This document shows, in pieces, positions 54,136-63,053 of a stretch of DNA of 64,000 nt. A program made the translations under genes and the position numbers. How positions within the stretch are numbered: the first letter of the stretch is position 1; every line of letters begins with the position of its first letter. This stretch comes from Rubrivivax rivuli (lineage in GTDB: Bacteria > Pseudomonadota > Gammaproteobacteria > Burkholderiales > Burkholderiaceae_C). The notes below the pieces were generated by a model, which ran no database searches, had not been told where the DNA came from, and saw nothing but the letters and a program-made list of their open reading frames with translations. The stretch lies in contig NZ_SACR01000006.1 of assembly GCF_004016505.1 (NCBI RefSeq), forward strand, positions 62,001 to 126,000, in the 5' to 3' direction.

Positions 54136-55527
54136 TCACAGCTCCGCGCCGAAGACGTCGGCGAGGTCGATCTGCGCGCGCAGCCGCGTGCACAGCATGA
54201 AGGTGCCGGCAAACTTGCGCTGCAGGAACAGCAGGTCGGGCGGTGGCGTGCGCGCATAACCGTCGCCAAAGAACTGTGCGCGGCCTTGCTCGAAGCTGCG
54301 CGCGAAGAGCGTGGAGACGCCGAAGTCGTAGGCGCCGGCATGGCGCAGCGGCTCGCCGGCCAGGCGCATCAGGCCGATGACACCGGCGCTCTGCGCGGGC
54401 GGGTCTTCGCGCGCCGTGAAGCCGGCGGCCTGGGCCGCGGCCTGCAGGCGTGGCACGTCATCGGCGCGCAGCGCGCGGCCGAGCTCGCGCAGCTGTTCCA
54501 CGCGCTCGTCCGTGACGAGCTCCGTCGCGCCGAAGTCGATGAGCGCGATGCGCCCGGTGTCGGCATCGAACAGGTAGTTGCCGAAATTCGGGTCGGTCTG
54601 CACCAGGCGCATGCGGAAGAACTCATGCACCGCCAGGCGGCTGAGTGCCATCGCCACGTGGTTGCGCTGCGCCTGCGGCACGCCTGGCGCGGCCAGGCGG
54701 TCGACCGGTACACCGGGCGCAAAGGCGGTGGCGATGATGTGGCCGGTGCAGTGTTCTTCGTCCACCGCGGGCACGGTGAGCACCGGGTCGTCGCCCAGCT
54801 TCTCGCGGTAAGCCTTGGCGGCGCGCACCTCGGCAAGGTAGTCGGTCTCGTGTTCCAGCTGCGCCTGCACACGCGCCAGCAGTGCCGGCATCGCGCCCGG
54901 ATCAAGACCTGCCGGCACCAGGCCGGGCGTGCGCAGCAGCAGCGCCAGGTTGGCCATGTCACTGCCGATGCTGCGCCGCACGCCGGGGTACTGGATCTTC
55001 AGCGCCAGCACGCGGCCGTCGTGGGTCTCGGCGCGGTGCACCTGGCCGATGGAGGCCGCGGCCACGGGTTCGAAGCTCAGGCGCTTGAAGCGGCGGTGCC
55101 AGCCGGGGCCGTATTCACGTTCCAGCACCTCGGCCAGCTGGGTGGCGGGCATCACGTGGGCCTGGTCGCGCAGGCCGCCCAGCAGCTCGGCGAAGTGCGG
55201 CGGCAGCACGCCGTGGCCGTCCATCGAGAGCAGCTGACCCACCTTCATCACCGCCCCACGCATCTGCGAGAGGCGCTCGGCCAGCCGCCGCGCGTTGGCC
55301 GGCGTGAGCATCAGCTGCGCCAGCGCCGGCCGCTGCCCCCGCGCCAGCTGCGCCACGCCCTCGGCCGCGGCGCCTGCGGCCATCTCGCCCACCGCGCGGC
55401 CGAAGTGCAGCAGGCGCCGCGTGCGGCCTTCGGGCACGGTGGCGGCGCGCACCGCCGTGCCTGCCGGTGGGGGCGGCGGCGGTGGGGCGGCAGGCGGGGC
55501 TGGCGGTGCGGACATGCTGCGTCGCAT
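54136..55527 (-). CDS. ABC1/UbiB family atypical kinase
   Basis: A 463-residue ABC1-type protein. The KxGQ motif is MKVGQLLSMDGHG, the Ala-rich loop AAASIGQVHRAE, the ATP-site Lys ALKIQYPGV, the catalytic loop QTDPNFGNYLFDADTG, and DFGATE for metal binding. Relatives (UbiB/COQ8) help ubiquinone synthesis, while others act in lipid metabolism. No C-terminal membrane helices of true UbiB are seen. The N-terminal 25 residues are a Pro/Ala tract (PPAPPAAPPPPPPP). M5 at 55515 is an alternative start. Follows no operon partner; convergent with the PEP-CTERM gene. Confidence 0.88.
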   Translation of the reverse strand: MRRSMSAPPAPPAAPPPPPPPAGTAVRAATVPEGRTRRLLHFGRAVGEMAAGAAAEGVAQLARGQRPALAQLMLTPANARRLAERLSQMRGAVMKVGQLLSMDGHGVLPPHFAELLGGLRDQAHVMPATQLAEVLEREYGPGWHRRFKRLSFEPVAAASIGQVHRAETHDGRVLALKIQYPGVRRSIGSDMANLALLLRTPGLVPAGLDPGAMPALLARVQAQLEHETDYLAEVRAAKAYREKLGDDPVLTVPAVDEEHCTGHIIATAFAPGVPVDRLAAPGVPQAQRNHVAMALSRLAVHEFFRMRLVQTDPNFGNYLFDADTGRIALIDFGATELVTDERVEQLRELGRALRADDVPRLQAAAQAAGFTAREDPPAQSAGVIGLMRLAGEPLRHAGAYDFGVSTLFARSFEQGRAQFFGDGYARTPPPDLLFLQRKFAGTFMLCTRLRAQIDLADVFGAEL

Positions 55528-55578
55528 TGGACCACCGGCTTCGCCGGCAAGCCGGCCGCCCGGGCCTGGCCGGACGCG

Positions 55579-56925
55579 TCAGGCGACGTCAGCGCCGCGC
55601 ATCAGCGTGGCCACCACGCCCTGCCCCCCGGCCCCGGGCCCGTGCCGCAGCCGCAGCCCGTGCAGCGCCGCCACGCGCTGCGCGATGGACACGCCCAGGC
55701 CGCTGCCGGTCTCGGCCTGGCCCTCGGTGCGGTGGAAACGCTCGCCCAGGCGGGCCAGCGCCTCGGGTGTCAGCGCCGGGCCGGCGTTTTCCACGGCCAG
55801 CGTTTCGGCACTGAAACGCAGCGTCACCGCGCTGGCCTCGGGGGCGTAGCGCACGGCGTTGTCGAGCAGGTTGCGCAGCAGCACGCCCAGCAGCGCTGCA
55901 TCGCCCTGCACCGGGAAAGGCGCGCTGCCCTCCGGCGGCCAGTCCACACCCAGTTCGATGCGGCGGCGCTCAGCCAGCGGCAGCACGTCGCTGACGGCCT
56001 GTTCCACCACGGCGGCCCAATCGACGGGCTCGGTGCGGGCCAGGCGCTCGCTGGCGTCCACGCGGCTGAGCAGCAGCATCTGCGAGACCAGGCGGTCCAG
56101 CCGGTCCAGGCCCGCGCCGAGCTTGGCTTCGGCGTGGCGGCGCTCGGCCTCGCTGGCGGCATGTCGCTGCACGTCCCACTGCGCACGCAGCACGGCCAGC
56201 GGCGTGCGCAGCTCGTGGGCGGCGTCGGCGGTGAAGCGGCGCTCACGGGCCAGCGTGGTTTCGATGCGCGTGAACAGGCCGTTCATCGCGCCCAGCAGCG
56301 GGCGCAGCTCGGTGGGGGCCTGCGCCTCGGGCACGGGGCGCAGGTCGTCGGCGCCGCGGCGCTGCAGGTCTTCGGCCAGCACGCGCACCGGTGCCAGGGC
56401 CTGGCGCACGGCCCAGGCCATGGCCGCCAGCAGCACCGGCAGCACCAGCACCCAGGGCAGCAGCTGGCTGCCGATGAGGTCCCACACCAGCTCGTCGCGC
56501 TCGTGCAGGCGCTGGCCGGCGGCCACCAGCCACTCGCCTTCGGGTGCCTGCAGGTAATAGGCACGCCACTCCTCGCCGCCCAGCACGAGATCGACGAACC
56601 CGGCCGCCTGCGGCCGGTGCGGGAGCTGCACGCCTTCGCGGTCGACCAGCAGCAGCTGGCCCTGGCGGTTCCACACGGCCAGCGCGAGGTCGTCGAGATC
56701 GGCTGCGCCGCTGGATCGCGCTGGCGCCACCACACGGCCAGCGGCAGGCTGGCTGGGCAGGCCGTCCAGCGTCACCTGCACCTGGCGGGCCAGCCGGATG
56801 ATCTCGGTGTCGAAGAGCTCATTCACCTCGGCGCGGGCACGGTCGGCCGAGGCCAGCAGCGCCACCGCCCACACCAGCGGTGCGCACAGCAGCAGGTAGA
56901 CGAGCAAGCGGCGTTGCAGGCTCAC
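55579..56925 (-). CDS. sensor histidine kinase of the EptA operon (QseC/PmrB type)
   Basis: A 448-residue sensor kinase. Two membrane helices (about 8-25 and 155-180) flank a periplasmic domain of some 130 residues. Then HAMP-like linker, phosphoacceptor His in FTADAAHELRTPLAVLRA, N box NLLDNAVRYAPE, and G box ETGSGLGVSIAQRV. It starts with GTG at 56925, which overlaps the stop of the response regulator as GTGA; the open frame beyond is a shadow. It likely senses envelope stress, cations or cationic peptides and phosphorylates the adjacent regulator. Confidence 0.92.
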   Translation of the reverse strand: MSLQRRLLVYLLLCAPLVWAVALLASADRARAEVNELFDTEIIRLARQVQVTLDGLPSQPAAGRVVAPARSSGAADLDDLALAVWNRQGQLLLVDREGVQLPHRPQAAGFVDLVLGGEEWRAYYLQAPEGEWLVAAGQRLHERDELVWDLIGSQLLPWVLVLPVLLAAMAWAVRQALAPVRVLAEDLQRRGADDLRPVPEAQAPTELRPLLGAMNGLFTRIETTLARERRFTADAAHELRTPLAVLRAQWDVQRHAASEAERRHAEAKLGAGLDRLDRLVSQMLLLSRVDASERLARTEPVDWAAVVEQAVSDVLPLAERRRIELGVDWPPEGSAPFPVQGDAALLGVLLRNLLDNAVRYAPEASAVTLRFSAETLAVENAGPALTPEALARLGERFHRTEGQAETGSGLGVSIAQRVAALHGLRLRHGPGAGGQGVVATLMRGADVA

Positions 56926-57623
56926 GCCATGCCTTCCGGCGTGGAGGGCTCCACGGGCGCGCCGAGCGCATAGCCCACGCCGCGCACCGTGCGCACGATG
57001 CCGGGGTCGATCTTGCGGCGCAGGTGGTGCACGTGCACTTCCAGCGTGTTGCTCTCGGGCTCGCCGCCGCTCCAGTCGTACAGGCGCTCCTGCAGCTGGG
57101 CTTTCGACAGCACGCGCTGCGGCTGCTTCAGCAGCGCTTCCAGCAGCGCCAGCTCGCGCCCGGTGAGCTCCACCGTCTGGCCTTGCCATTGCACCTGCTT
57201 GGTGGCCGGGTCGAAGCTGAGCGCACCGTGCGTCCAGGCCGATTGCGCACGGCCGGCGCTGCGGCGCAGCAGCGCGCGCAGGCGGGCGGCCAGCTCTTCG
57301 GTGGCGATGGGCTTGATGAGGTAATCGTCGGCGCCGCTGTCCAGGCCCGTCACGCGTTCGTCCAGGCCGTCGCGCGCGGTGAGCACCAGCACCGGCAGGC
57401 TCACGCCGCGCGCGCGCCAGCGCTGCAGCCACACCAGGCCATCGGTGCCGGGCAGGCCGAGGTCGAGCACCACGGCGTCGTACGGCGTGCTGCTGATGGC
57501 GGCATCGGCGCTCTGGCCTTCACGGAACCAGTCGATGACGTGGCCGCGCTGGCGCAGGCCGGTGGACAGGGCCTCGCCGAGGTCGGGGTCGTCTTCCAGA
57601 ACAAGCAAACGCATGCCGCTCAT
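56922..57623 (-). CDS. OmpR-family response regulator (PmrA-like)
   Basis: A 233-residue regulator: receiver domain with acidic pocket EDDPDLGEAL, phospho-acceptor Asp in AVVLDLGLPGTDGL, and Lys in DDYLIKPIATEE; winged helix with LTGRELALLEALLKQPQRVL and RRKIDPGIVRTVRGVGYAL. ATG 57623 overlaps the PAP2 stop (ATGA); ATG 57614 is possible. With the kinase it forms the two-component part of a lipid A modification operon, probably autoregulated. Confidence 0.93.
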   Translation of the reverse strand: MSGMRLLVLEDDPDLGEALSTGLRQRGHVIDWFREGQSADAAISSTPYDAVVLDLGLPGTDGLVWLQRWRARGVSLPVLVLTARDGLDERVTGLDSGADDYLIKPIATEELAARLRALLRRSAGRAQSAWTHGALSFDPATKQVQWQGQTVELTGRELALLEALLKQPQRVLSKAQLQERLYDWSGGEPESNTLEVHVHHLRRKIDPGIVRTVRGVGYALGAPVEPSTPEGMA

Positions 57624-58363
57624 GGTAGCGGCCGGCCCCGCAGGCGCAGCCGTTCGAAGAGCCAGAGCTGCACCAGGGCCGCAGCCACCACCAACGCCGC
57701 GCACAGCCAGGCCGACCAGAGCACATGGCTCGGGTAGTGCGCGCCGCGCAGCACCTGCCCCGCGCCCAGCAGCAGGCCCGCAGCAGCCACCCCCACGGCG
57801 ATGGCCCAGGCCCGGCGCGGGCGGTGGTGGCGCCAGGGCAGCACCGCGCCCCACAACGCAAAGGCGGTGACGGCGTGGCCCGAGGGGAAGCAGCGGCCCG
57901 GCCCGCCGTCCGGCACGCCCAGGCGCCAGTGCGAGACGTGCTGCGCCACGCCGCCGAACAGGGCCAGGTCCCAGGGGCAGCTGCTCAGGCTCAGGCGCTT
58001 GAGGGCGGGCACGGCCCCGGCCACCAACAGCACCACCACCAGCGCGTAGAGGCGCTCTGCGCGCGTGGGCTGAGCTGCGGCCGACGTCGCAGCGGTCGGC
58101 CAGAAGGCATGCGCGGCCAGCGCCGCCAGCGCCAGCAGGCCGGCCACCCGCCCGCCTTCGTGCAGCAGGCCGCGTGTCCACCACGCATCGCGCCATCGGA
58201 AGCCCGTGGCATCGGCAAACCAGCCGGCCACGGCAAGATCGGCGCCGCTGGCATCCCAGGCCAGCAGCAACACGAGCGCCAGCAGCAGGCCGATCAGCAG
58301 CCGTGCCCGCGGCGAACGGGCCGCAGCCCTCGGGCCCGCAGCCCACACCCGCAGCAGGCTCAC
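57620..58363 (-). CDS. PAP2 superfamily membrane phosphatase
   Basis: A 247-residue membrane protein with about five helices. PAP2 motifs: VPALKRLSLSSCPWDLAL as the first (Lys...CPW variant), RCFPSGHAVTAFALWG as the second, and VLRGAHYPSHVLWSAW as the third, where the His is kept but the usual Asp is His, as in the LpxE/LpxF-adjacent bacterial subtype. It may remove phosphate from lipid A or recycle undecaprenyl/diacylglycerol phosphates produced by EptA. GTG 58363 overlaps the eptA stop (GTGA). Confidence 0.88.
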   Translation of the reverse strand: MSLLRVWAAGPRAAARSPRARLLIGLLLALVLLLAWDASGADLAVAGWFADATGFRWRDAWWTRGLLHEGGRVAGLLALAALAAHAFWPTAATSAAAQPTRAERLYALVVVLLVAGAVPALKRLSLSSCPWDLALFGGVAQHVSHWRLGVPDGGPGRCFPSGHAVTAFALWGAVLPWRHHRPRRAWAIAVGVAAAGLLLGAGQVLRGAHYPSHVLWSAWLCAALVVAAALVQLWLFERLRLRGRPLP

Positions 58364-60150
58364 GGCGTGGCCGGGGCCGTGCCCGCCGCGGGGCGGCAAG
58401 CCTGCGTCAGGTCCCAGGCCGGCGCGTGCAGCGCGGTGCGCACGTCCAGCAGGCCCAGCAGCGTGTGGAAGAGGTGGTCGTGCGCCACACCCCCGGCCTG
58501 GGCCGCCGCCTGCCACGCGCCCTGCAGGCACGCGGGCTGCACGCCGATGGCCGGCGCCAGCCCGGCGCTGGCCCAGGCCACCATGGGCACGCGTGTCTGC
58601 CCCTCGGGGGCGATGGCGTAGGGCATGCCGTGCAGGAACAGGCCGTGCTCGCCCAGCGATTCACCGTGGTCTGAGACGTAGACCAGCGCCGTGTCCACGC
58701 GGTCTTCCTGCGCCTTCAGCATCTGCAGCGCCTGCGCCAGCACGTGGTCGGTGTAGCGCAGGCTGTTGAGGTAGGCGTTGTGCACCTTTTCCACGCTGCA
58801 GCGGCGCAACTCGTCGTGGCGACAGTCGGGCAGGTTCGCCGCGAAAGCCGGCGGGTAGCGGCGGTAGTAGGAAGGCCCGTGGCTGCCCAGCATGTGCAGC
58901 ACCAGCAGCTGCGTGCCCTGGGCCTGCTGCAGGCGCTGCGGCAGGTCGGCCAGCAGCGCTTCATCCAGGCAGCGGCCCTCGGGGCAGAGGGCCGGCGTGT
59001 TGGCGGCGGCCAGCGTCTCGTTGCTCAGGCCTTCGCACACGCCCTTGCAGCCACTTTGGTTGTCGCGCCAGTGCACCGCCACGCCGGCCCGCGCCAGCAC
59101 GTGCAGCAGGCTCTGCTGGCCGCGGATGCGGCCTTCGTCGTAATCGCGCCGGCCCACGGGCGCGAACATGCAGGGCAGCGAGGTCTCGGTGTCGGTGCCG
59201 CAGGTCTTCACGGATGGAAAGTTCACCAGACCGCCGGAGCCCTGCCAGCGCGCGAGCTCGGGCGTGGTGTTGGCGGTGCTGCCCGGGTTGAGCCCCCAGT
59301 CTGCGGCGCGGGCGGTTTCGCCGACCACCATCACCACCAGCAGCGGGCGCTTGCGCGTGGCCCAGCTCGGGCCGGCTTGCGCGTCCAGGCCGATGGGCTG
59401 GCGGGGCCGCGCGGCCGTGCGGGTGTCGCGCACCAGCACCGCGCCGGCGGACCACAGCACGTTCACGGGGGCGATGAGGTAGCGCAGTTCACGCTGGTTG
59501 CGCATCAGGGACGACAGCGGCTGGAACACCGCCAGCACCGCCAGCAGCATCACGAGCACCGCCCCCACCAGCAGGGCCGCCCGCCGTCCCAGCGCACGCG
59601 GCCAAGGCTGCGGGCGCAGGCGCAGCCGCCACAACAGCCACAGCGGCAGGCCGGCCTGCAGCAGCACCTGCAGCGCCAGCGCCGGGCTCAGCAGCTCCAC
59701 GGCCTCGGCCGGGTGGGTGCGCAGCAGGTTGCGCACCATCGAAGGATCGAGATAGGTGCCGTAGACGGCGCTGTAGTGGCTGGCCACGGCCGCCACCACC
59801 AGCAGCACCGCCAGCACGGGCTTGGCGGTCCAGCGGGTGCACAGCAGGCCCAGCAGCAGCACCTGCAGCGCCGTCACGCCCAGTGCCAGCGCCGCGCCGA
59901 AGCCCCAGGCGGCGGGGTCGGCGGCGCTGCGGTCGGCCAGTGCGCGGGCCAGGAAAGGCAGGTTGGCCGTGGCGGTGAAGTACAGCGCCGCCAGCACCAC
60001 CAGCCCGTGCGTGCTGAGGCTGGGTCGCCAGGGGCTGGCGGGGGGCGGGGCTGCCGAGGCGGCTGAACCCAGGGCGGCAGCTGGCCGCGGACGCCCGGGT
60101 CGGGACAGCAAGGACGACAGCGAGGCAGGCAGCGAGAACGGCAACGGCAT
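58360..60150 (-). CDS. eptA: phosphoethanolamine transferase (EptA/MCR family)
   Basis: A 596-residue inner membrane enzyme with five N-terminal helices followed by a periplasmic alkaline-phosphatase-like domain. Zn-site residues: Glu in MVVGETARAADWGLN, nucleophile Thr in KTCGTDTETSLPCMF, and VSDHGESLGEHGLFLHGMPY near the end with Asp/His ligands. Cys pairs typical of EptA/MCR are present. It transfers phosphoethanolamine from phosphatidylethanolamine to lipid A phosphates, lowering negative charge and polymyxin binding. Head of a four-gene overlapping operon with PAP2 and a two-component system. N-terminal 45 residues are an Ala/Pro-rich extension. Confidence 0.93.
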   Translation of the reverse strand: MPLPFSLPASLSSLLSRPGRPRPAAALGSAASAAPPPASPWRPSLSTHGLVVLAALYFTATANLPFLARALADRSAADPAAWGFGAALALGVTALQVLLLGLLCTRWTAKPVLAVLLVVAAVASHYSAVYGTYLDPSMVRNLLRTHPAEAVELLSPALALQVLLQAGLPLWLLWRLRLRPQPWPRALGRRAALLVGAVLVMLLAVLAVFQPLSSLMRNQRELRYLIAPVNVLWSAGAVLVRDTRTAARPRQPIGLDAQAGPSWATRKRPLLVVMVVGETARAADWGLNPGSTANTTPELARWQGSGGLVNFPSVKTCGTDTETSLPCMFAPVGRRDYDEGRIRGQQSLLHVLARAGVAVHWRDNQSGCKGVCEGLSNETLAAANTPALCPEGRCLDEALLADLPQRLQQAQGTQLLVLHMLGSHGPSYYRRYPPAFAANLPDCRHDELRRCSVEKVHNAYLNSLRYTDHVLAQALQMLKAQEDRVDTALVYVSDHGESLGEHGLFLHGMPYAIAPEGQTRVPMVAWASAGLAPAIGVQPACLQGAWQAAAQAGGVAHDHLFHTLLGLLDVRTALHAPAWDLTQACRPAAGTAPATP

Positions 60151-60204
60151 CCGCCCATTGCGCCTGCCGGAGATGAAGCCCAGCTTAAGCCGGCGGGCCG
60201 GCCT

Positions 60205-60750
60205 TCACTCCGTGTACGCGGCGTAACCCTTGAAGGTTGTGGCCCCCAGCTGCGCCAGCGCCCCGGCCATCAGCACCCAGCCCACGGGGTTGCTGAGGCC
60301 GGCGGCGGCAACGCCCACCGTCAAGGCCGCCGAGGCGAAATCGGCCGTGGCCGCCACCAGCTTGGCCTGCTTGTCGTTTTCCACCAGGCCGAAAGCCAGG
60401 GCCACCTTCTTCGTGAACATGGCCCCCACGGTGGCGAGCACCATGCCGGGCGAAGCGTTGCTGCCGAGCTTCAGCAGCCCCAAGGTCTGGGTGAGGATCT
60501 GGCTGGAGGTGGCAAAGGCGCGCACGGTCTGGTTCTGCCGCGACTTGCCTGCGAAGTCGGCCAAGGCGGCGTACTTGTCGGCAAAGCCCAGCGCCGCGCC
60601 GAGCTTGCCTTCAGACGCGGCCAGCGTGCCGTTGAGGATGTCGGTCAGCAGCCCGGTGAGCTCGGCGTCCTGCGACACGGCCTTGGCCGCAGGGGTTCCC
60701 ACGCTGTCGAGGGCGGCCCGCGTGTCGGCAGGCTTGAGTGTGGCGGCCAT
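60205..60750 (-). CDS. hypothetical protein with C-terminal Gly/Ala hydrophobic segments
   Basis: A 181-residue protein with no recognised family. The first 90 residues are amphipathic helix (TRAALDSVGTPAAKAV, LGAALGFADKYAALADFAG). Two hydrophobic stretches follow (MVLATVGAMFTKKVALAFGL; FASAALTVGVAAAGLSNPVG WVLMAGALAQLG), so it may be membrane-associated or fold as a pore-like helical bundle. It stands alone, 54 bp upstream-side of nothing coupled. Length and composition are ordinary; function cannot be said. Confidence 0.65.
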   Translation of the reverse strand: MAATLKPADTRAALDSVGTPAAKAVSQDAELTGLLTDILNGTLAASEGKLGAALGFADKYAALADFAGKSRQNQTVRAFATSSQILTQTLGLLKLGSNASPGMVLATVGAMFTKKVALAFGLVENDKQAKLVAATADFASAALTVGVAAAGLSNPVGWVLMAGALAQLGATTFKGYAAYTE

Positions 60751-60860
60751 GGCCCTTCCTTTCTGTGCCGGACTTCGGCGAGCGGCAGACTAGCGGCGGG
60801 CCCGGTGCGGTGCATCCCACAGCCTGAGGGCTGGCAGCGAGGCCCGGCCCCGGCCGACCC

Positions 60861-61436
60861 TCAGCCAGCGCCCGACCACCCGCGCTGCGCGGCCCACGCC
60901 TCGGCGGCCAGCACGACGAGGTCCACCGCCGGGTCCTTGACCTCGGGGTAGGCCGCGGGGTCTGCCAGCGCTGCGGCCAGCCGGCGCTTGAGCTCGCCGT
61001 AGGCCTGCGCCGTGGGCGGGTGCGCGCGCAGGAAATCGCGGCACAGCAGGGCATAGCGCTGGTTCGCCGCGCCCCGCACGCGCACGTGGATGTGCGCACG
61101 GCGCAGCTCGGGCGGGTTCTTGAACAGCTGCTTGCGCCAGGCCGCGGGGTGGGCTTCGGCCCCGGGCGGCACGTGGTCGGCCGTGGCGCCGGCGTGCAGC
61201 ACGAAGCCGGCCGCCTGCAGGCCGGTGGCCACGGCCGCGCCGGCCTCGCCGTCGAGCGTGGCCACGGTCACCTGCACGTCGATCACATCTTTCGCGCACA
61301 GGCCCGGCACCGCGGTGGAGCCGATGTGATCGATGCGCAGCGCCAGCGGCCCCAGCGCGGCCTGCAGCCGCTGGCGCAGCGCCTCGAACTCACCGGCCCA
61401 GGCGGCGCGGTGCTCGACGATCTGCAGGGCTGCCAT
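60861..61436 (-). CDS. GrpB family (UPF0157) protein
   Basis: A 191-residue protein of the GrpB family, part of the nucleotidyltransferase superfamily. The signature DHIGSTAVPGLCAKDVIDVQV is split here as RIDHIGSTAVPGL and AKDVIDVQV, with the GS and DxD elements in place, then AHIHVRVRG and FRDFLRAHP-type sequence. Relatives include folate-adding and CoA-adding enzymes of unclear role. It starts one base after the stop of an upstream mini-ORF, so its translation is probably coupled. Confidence 0.9.
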   Translation of the reverse strand: MAALQIVEHRAAWAGEFEALRQRLQAALGPLALRIDHIGSTAVPGLCAKDVIDVQVTVATLDGEAGAAVATGLQAAGFVLHAGATADHVPPGAEAHPAAWRKQLFKNPPELRRAHIHVRVRGAANQRYALLCRDFLRAHPPTAQAYGELKRRLAAALADPAAYPEVKDPAVDLVVLAAEAWAAQRGWSGAG

Positions 61437-61437
61437 C

Positions 61438-61605
61438 TCAGAGGCTGGAACCCGGCTGCTGCAGGCGGGCCCTGGGCGTGCCGCGCGGGCGCCAGGGCGA
61501 AACCGGGTCGAGCACGATCGCCTCGGCCAGACGACCCTCGGGCCTGCGCCACCCTGGGGCGGGCTGGATCTCCTCGAACCAGAAACGCGGCACGTCTTCG
61601 GGCAT
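61438..61605 (-). CDS. mini-protein coupled to GrpB
   Basis: A 55-codon open frame (ATG 61605; an earlier in-frame ATG at 61626 gives 62). It is basic and Pro/Arg-rich, MPEDVPRFWFEEIQPAPGWR at its start, with no known family. Its TGA stop lies one base before the grpB ATG (TGAGATG), an arrangement that suggests it is translated. Short and unverified. Confidence 0.4.
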   Translation of the reverse strand: MPEDVPRFWFEEIQPAPGWRRPEGRLAEAIVLDPVSPWRPRGTPRARLQQPGSSL

Positions 61606-61672
61606 GGGCTTCGCTCGCAACACCAAGGGTGCGACCGATGCTAAGCCCCGGGCGTGCAGCCCGGGCGCGCGG

Positions 61673-63031
61673 TCAAGCGCCGCGGGCCGCCATCTGCGCG
61701 AGCACGCGGTCGACCATCACCCCGCTCTGGCCCAGGTAGTTGTCGGGCTCGCACATCGCGGCCAGCTGCTCGCGGTTCACGTGCCGCATGATCTCGGCGT
61801 TCTCGCAAAGCAGGTCCAGCAGCGGGCGGCGCTGTTTCAGCGCCTCGCGGCAGAGCTCGTACACGAGGTCGTGCGCGTACTCGCGGCCCAGGTGGTGGCC
61901 CAGGCCCATCATCACCGCCTCGCTCATCACCAGGCCGTGGGTCATGTCGATGTTGCGGCGCATGGCTTCGGGGTCGACCTCCAGGCCTTCCAGCACCGCG
62001 CGGCTGTGTTTCAGCGCGCCGGCCATCAGGCAGAAGGCCTCGGGCAGCACGATCCATTCGATCTCCCAGGGCCCGGTGCTGCGTTCGTGGTCGGCCACCA
62101 TCGCGTCCATCAGCGCCGCAGCGTGCTGGCGCACCACGCTGATGGCGGCGTGGATGTAGCAGCTGGCGATGGGGTTGCGCTTCTGCGGCATGGTGCTGCT
62201 GCTGCCGCGGCCCGGGTGGAAGGGCTCGAAGACCTCGGCCACCTCGGTCTGCATCATCAGCTTCACGTCGGTGCTCAGCTTGCCCAGCGTGCCGCCGATC
62301 AGGCCCAGCACCGCGCCCACCTCGGCGATGTTGTCGCGGATGGTGTGCCACGCAATCACAGGCTGCTGCAGCCCCAGCTCGGCGCACAGCGCGGCCTGCG
62401 TTTCCATCGCGCCCGTCTGCAGGCTGGCCAGCGTGCCGGCGGCGCCGGCGAACTCGCCCACCAGCACACGTTCACGCAGCTGCGCGATGCGCTCGCGGTG
62501 GCGCAGCACCGCGCTCAGCAGCCCCGCCATCTTGTAGCCGAAGGTCACGGGGATGGCCTGCTGCAGGTTGCTGCGGCCAATGACGGGCGTGAGCCGGTGT
62601 TCACGCGCCAGCTTCGCCAGCGCCTGCGCGATGGCGGCGAGCTCGTCGTCCACCAGCACCAGCGCCTCGCGGATCTGCAGCACGGTGGCGGTGTCGGTGA
62701 TGTCCTGCGTGGTGGCGCCCCAGTGCACGTACTCGCCCAGCTTGTCGCGGCACAGCTGGTTGACCTGCGTCACCACGCCCAGGATGGGGTAGCCGATGCG
62801 CTCGGTCTGCTGGCGCAGGCGCGCCATGTCGATCTGCTCGAGCTCGCAGTGGCTGACGATCTCGTCGGCCGCTTCCTGCGGGATCAGCCCCAGCCGGCCC
62901 TGCACGCGCGCCAGTGCGCGTTCGACGTCCAGGTACTTGCGGGTGCGGTTCTCGTCGCTCCACACGGCGCGCATGGCGTCGCTGCTGAACAGGCCCTGGA
63001 AGATGCTGCTGTCGATGATGCTGGCGGCCAT
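61673..63031 (-). CDS. adenylosuccinate lyase/fumarase superfamily lyase (PcaB-like)
   Basis: A 452-residue lyase of the fumarase/adenylosuccinate lyase superfamily. The signature GRGSSSTMPQKRNPIASCYI is present, with VHWGATTQDITDTATVLQIR for the first active-site His loop. It begins IIDSSIFQGLFSSDAMRAVW, as in the group annotated adenylosuccinate lyase family / 3-carboxy-cis,cis-muconate cycloisomerase (PcaB). In this cluster with a CitE-like lyase and CoA transferase a role in dicarboxylate or aromatic acid breakdown is more likely than purine synthesis. Starts 22 bp after the CitE-like stop. Confidence 0.85.
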   Translation of the reverse strand: MAASIIDSSIFQGLFSSDAMRAVWSDENRTRKYLDVERALARVQGRLGLIPQEAADEIVSHCELEQIDMARLRQQTERIGYPILGVVTQVNQLCRDKLGEYVHWGATTQDITDTATVLQIREALVLVDDELAAIAQALAKLAREHRLTPVIGRSNLQQAIPVTFGYKMAGLLSAVLRHRERIAQLRERVLVGEFAGAAGTLASLQTGAMETQAALCAELGLQQPVIAWHTIRDNIAEVGAVLGLIGGTLGKLSTDVKLMMQTEVAEVFEPFHPGRGSSSTMPQKRNPIASCYIHAAISVVRQHAAALMDAMVADHERSTGPWEIEWIVLPEAFCLMAGALKHSRAVLEGLEVDPEAMRRNIDMTHGLVMSEAVMMGLGHHLGREYAHDLVYELCREALKQRRPLLDLLCENAEIMRHVNREQLAAMCEPDNYLGQSGVMVDRVLAQMAARGA

Positions 63032-63053
63032 GGCGGTTTTTCTCGAGTCGGGT

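Noticed and set aside
54286-56973. A 895-codon open frame on the plus strand opposite the UbiB-like and histidine kinase genes
   Set aside because: It is antisense to two genes with intact motifs and has the His/Gln/Arg/Gly-rich composition of GC-rich shadow frames.
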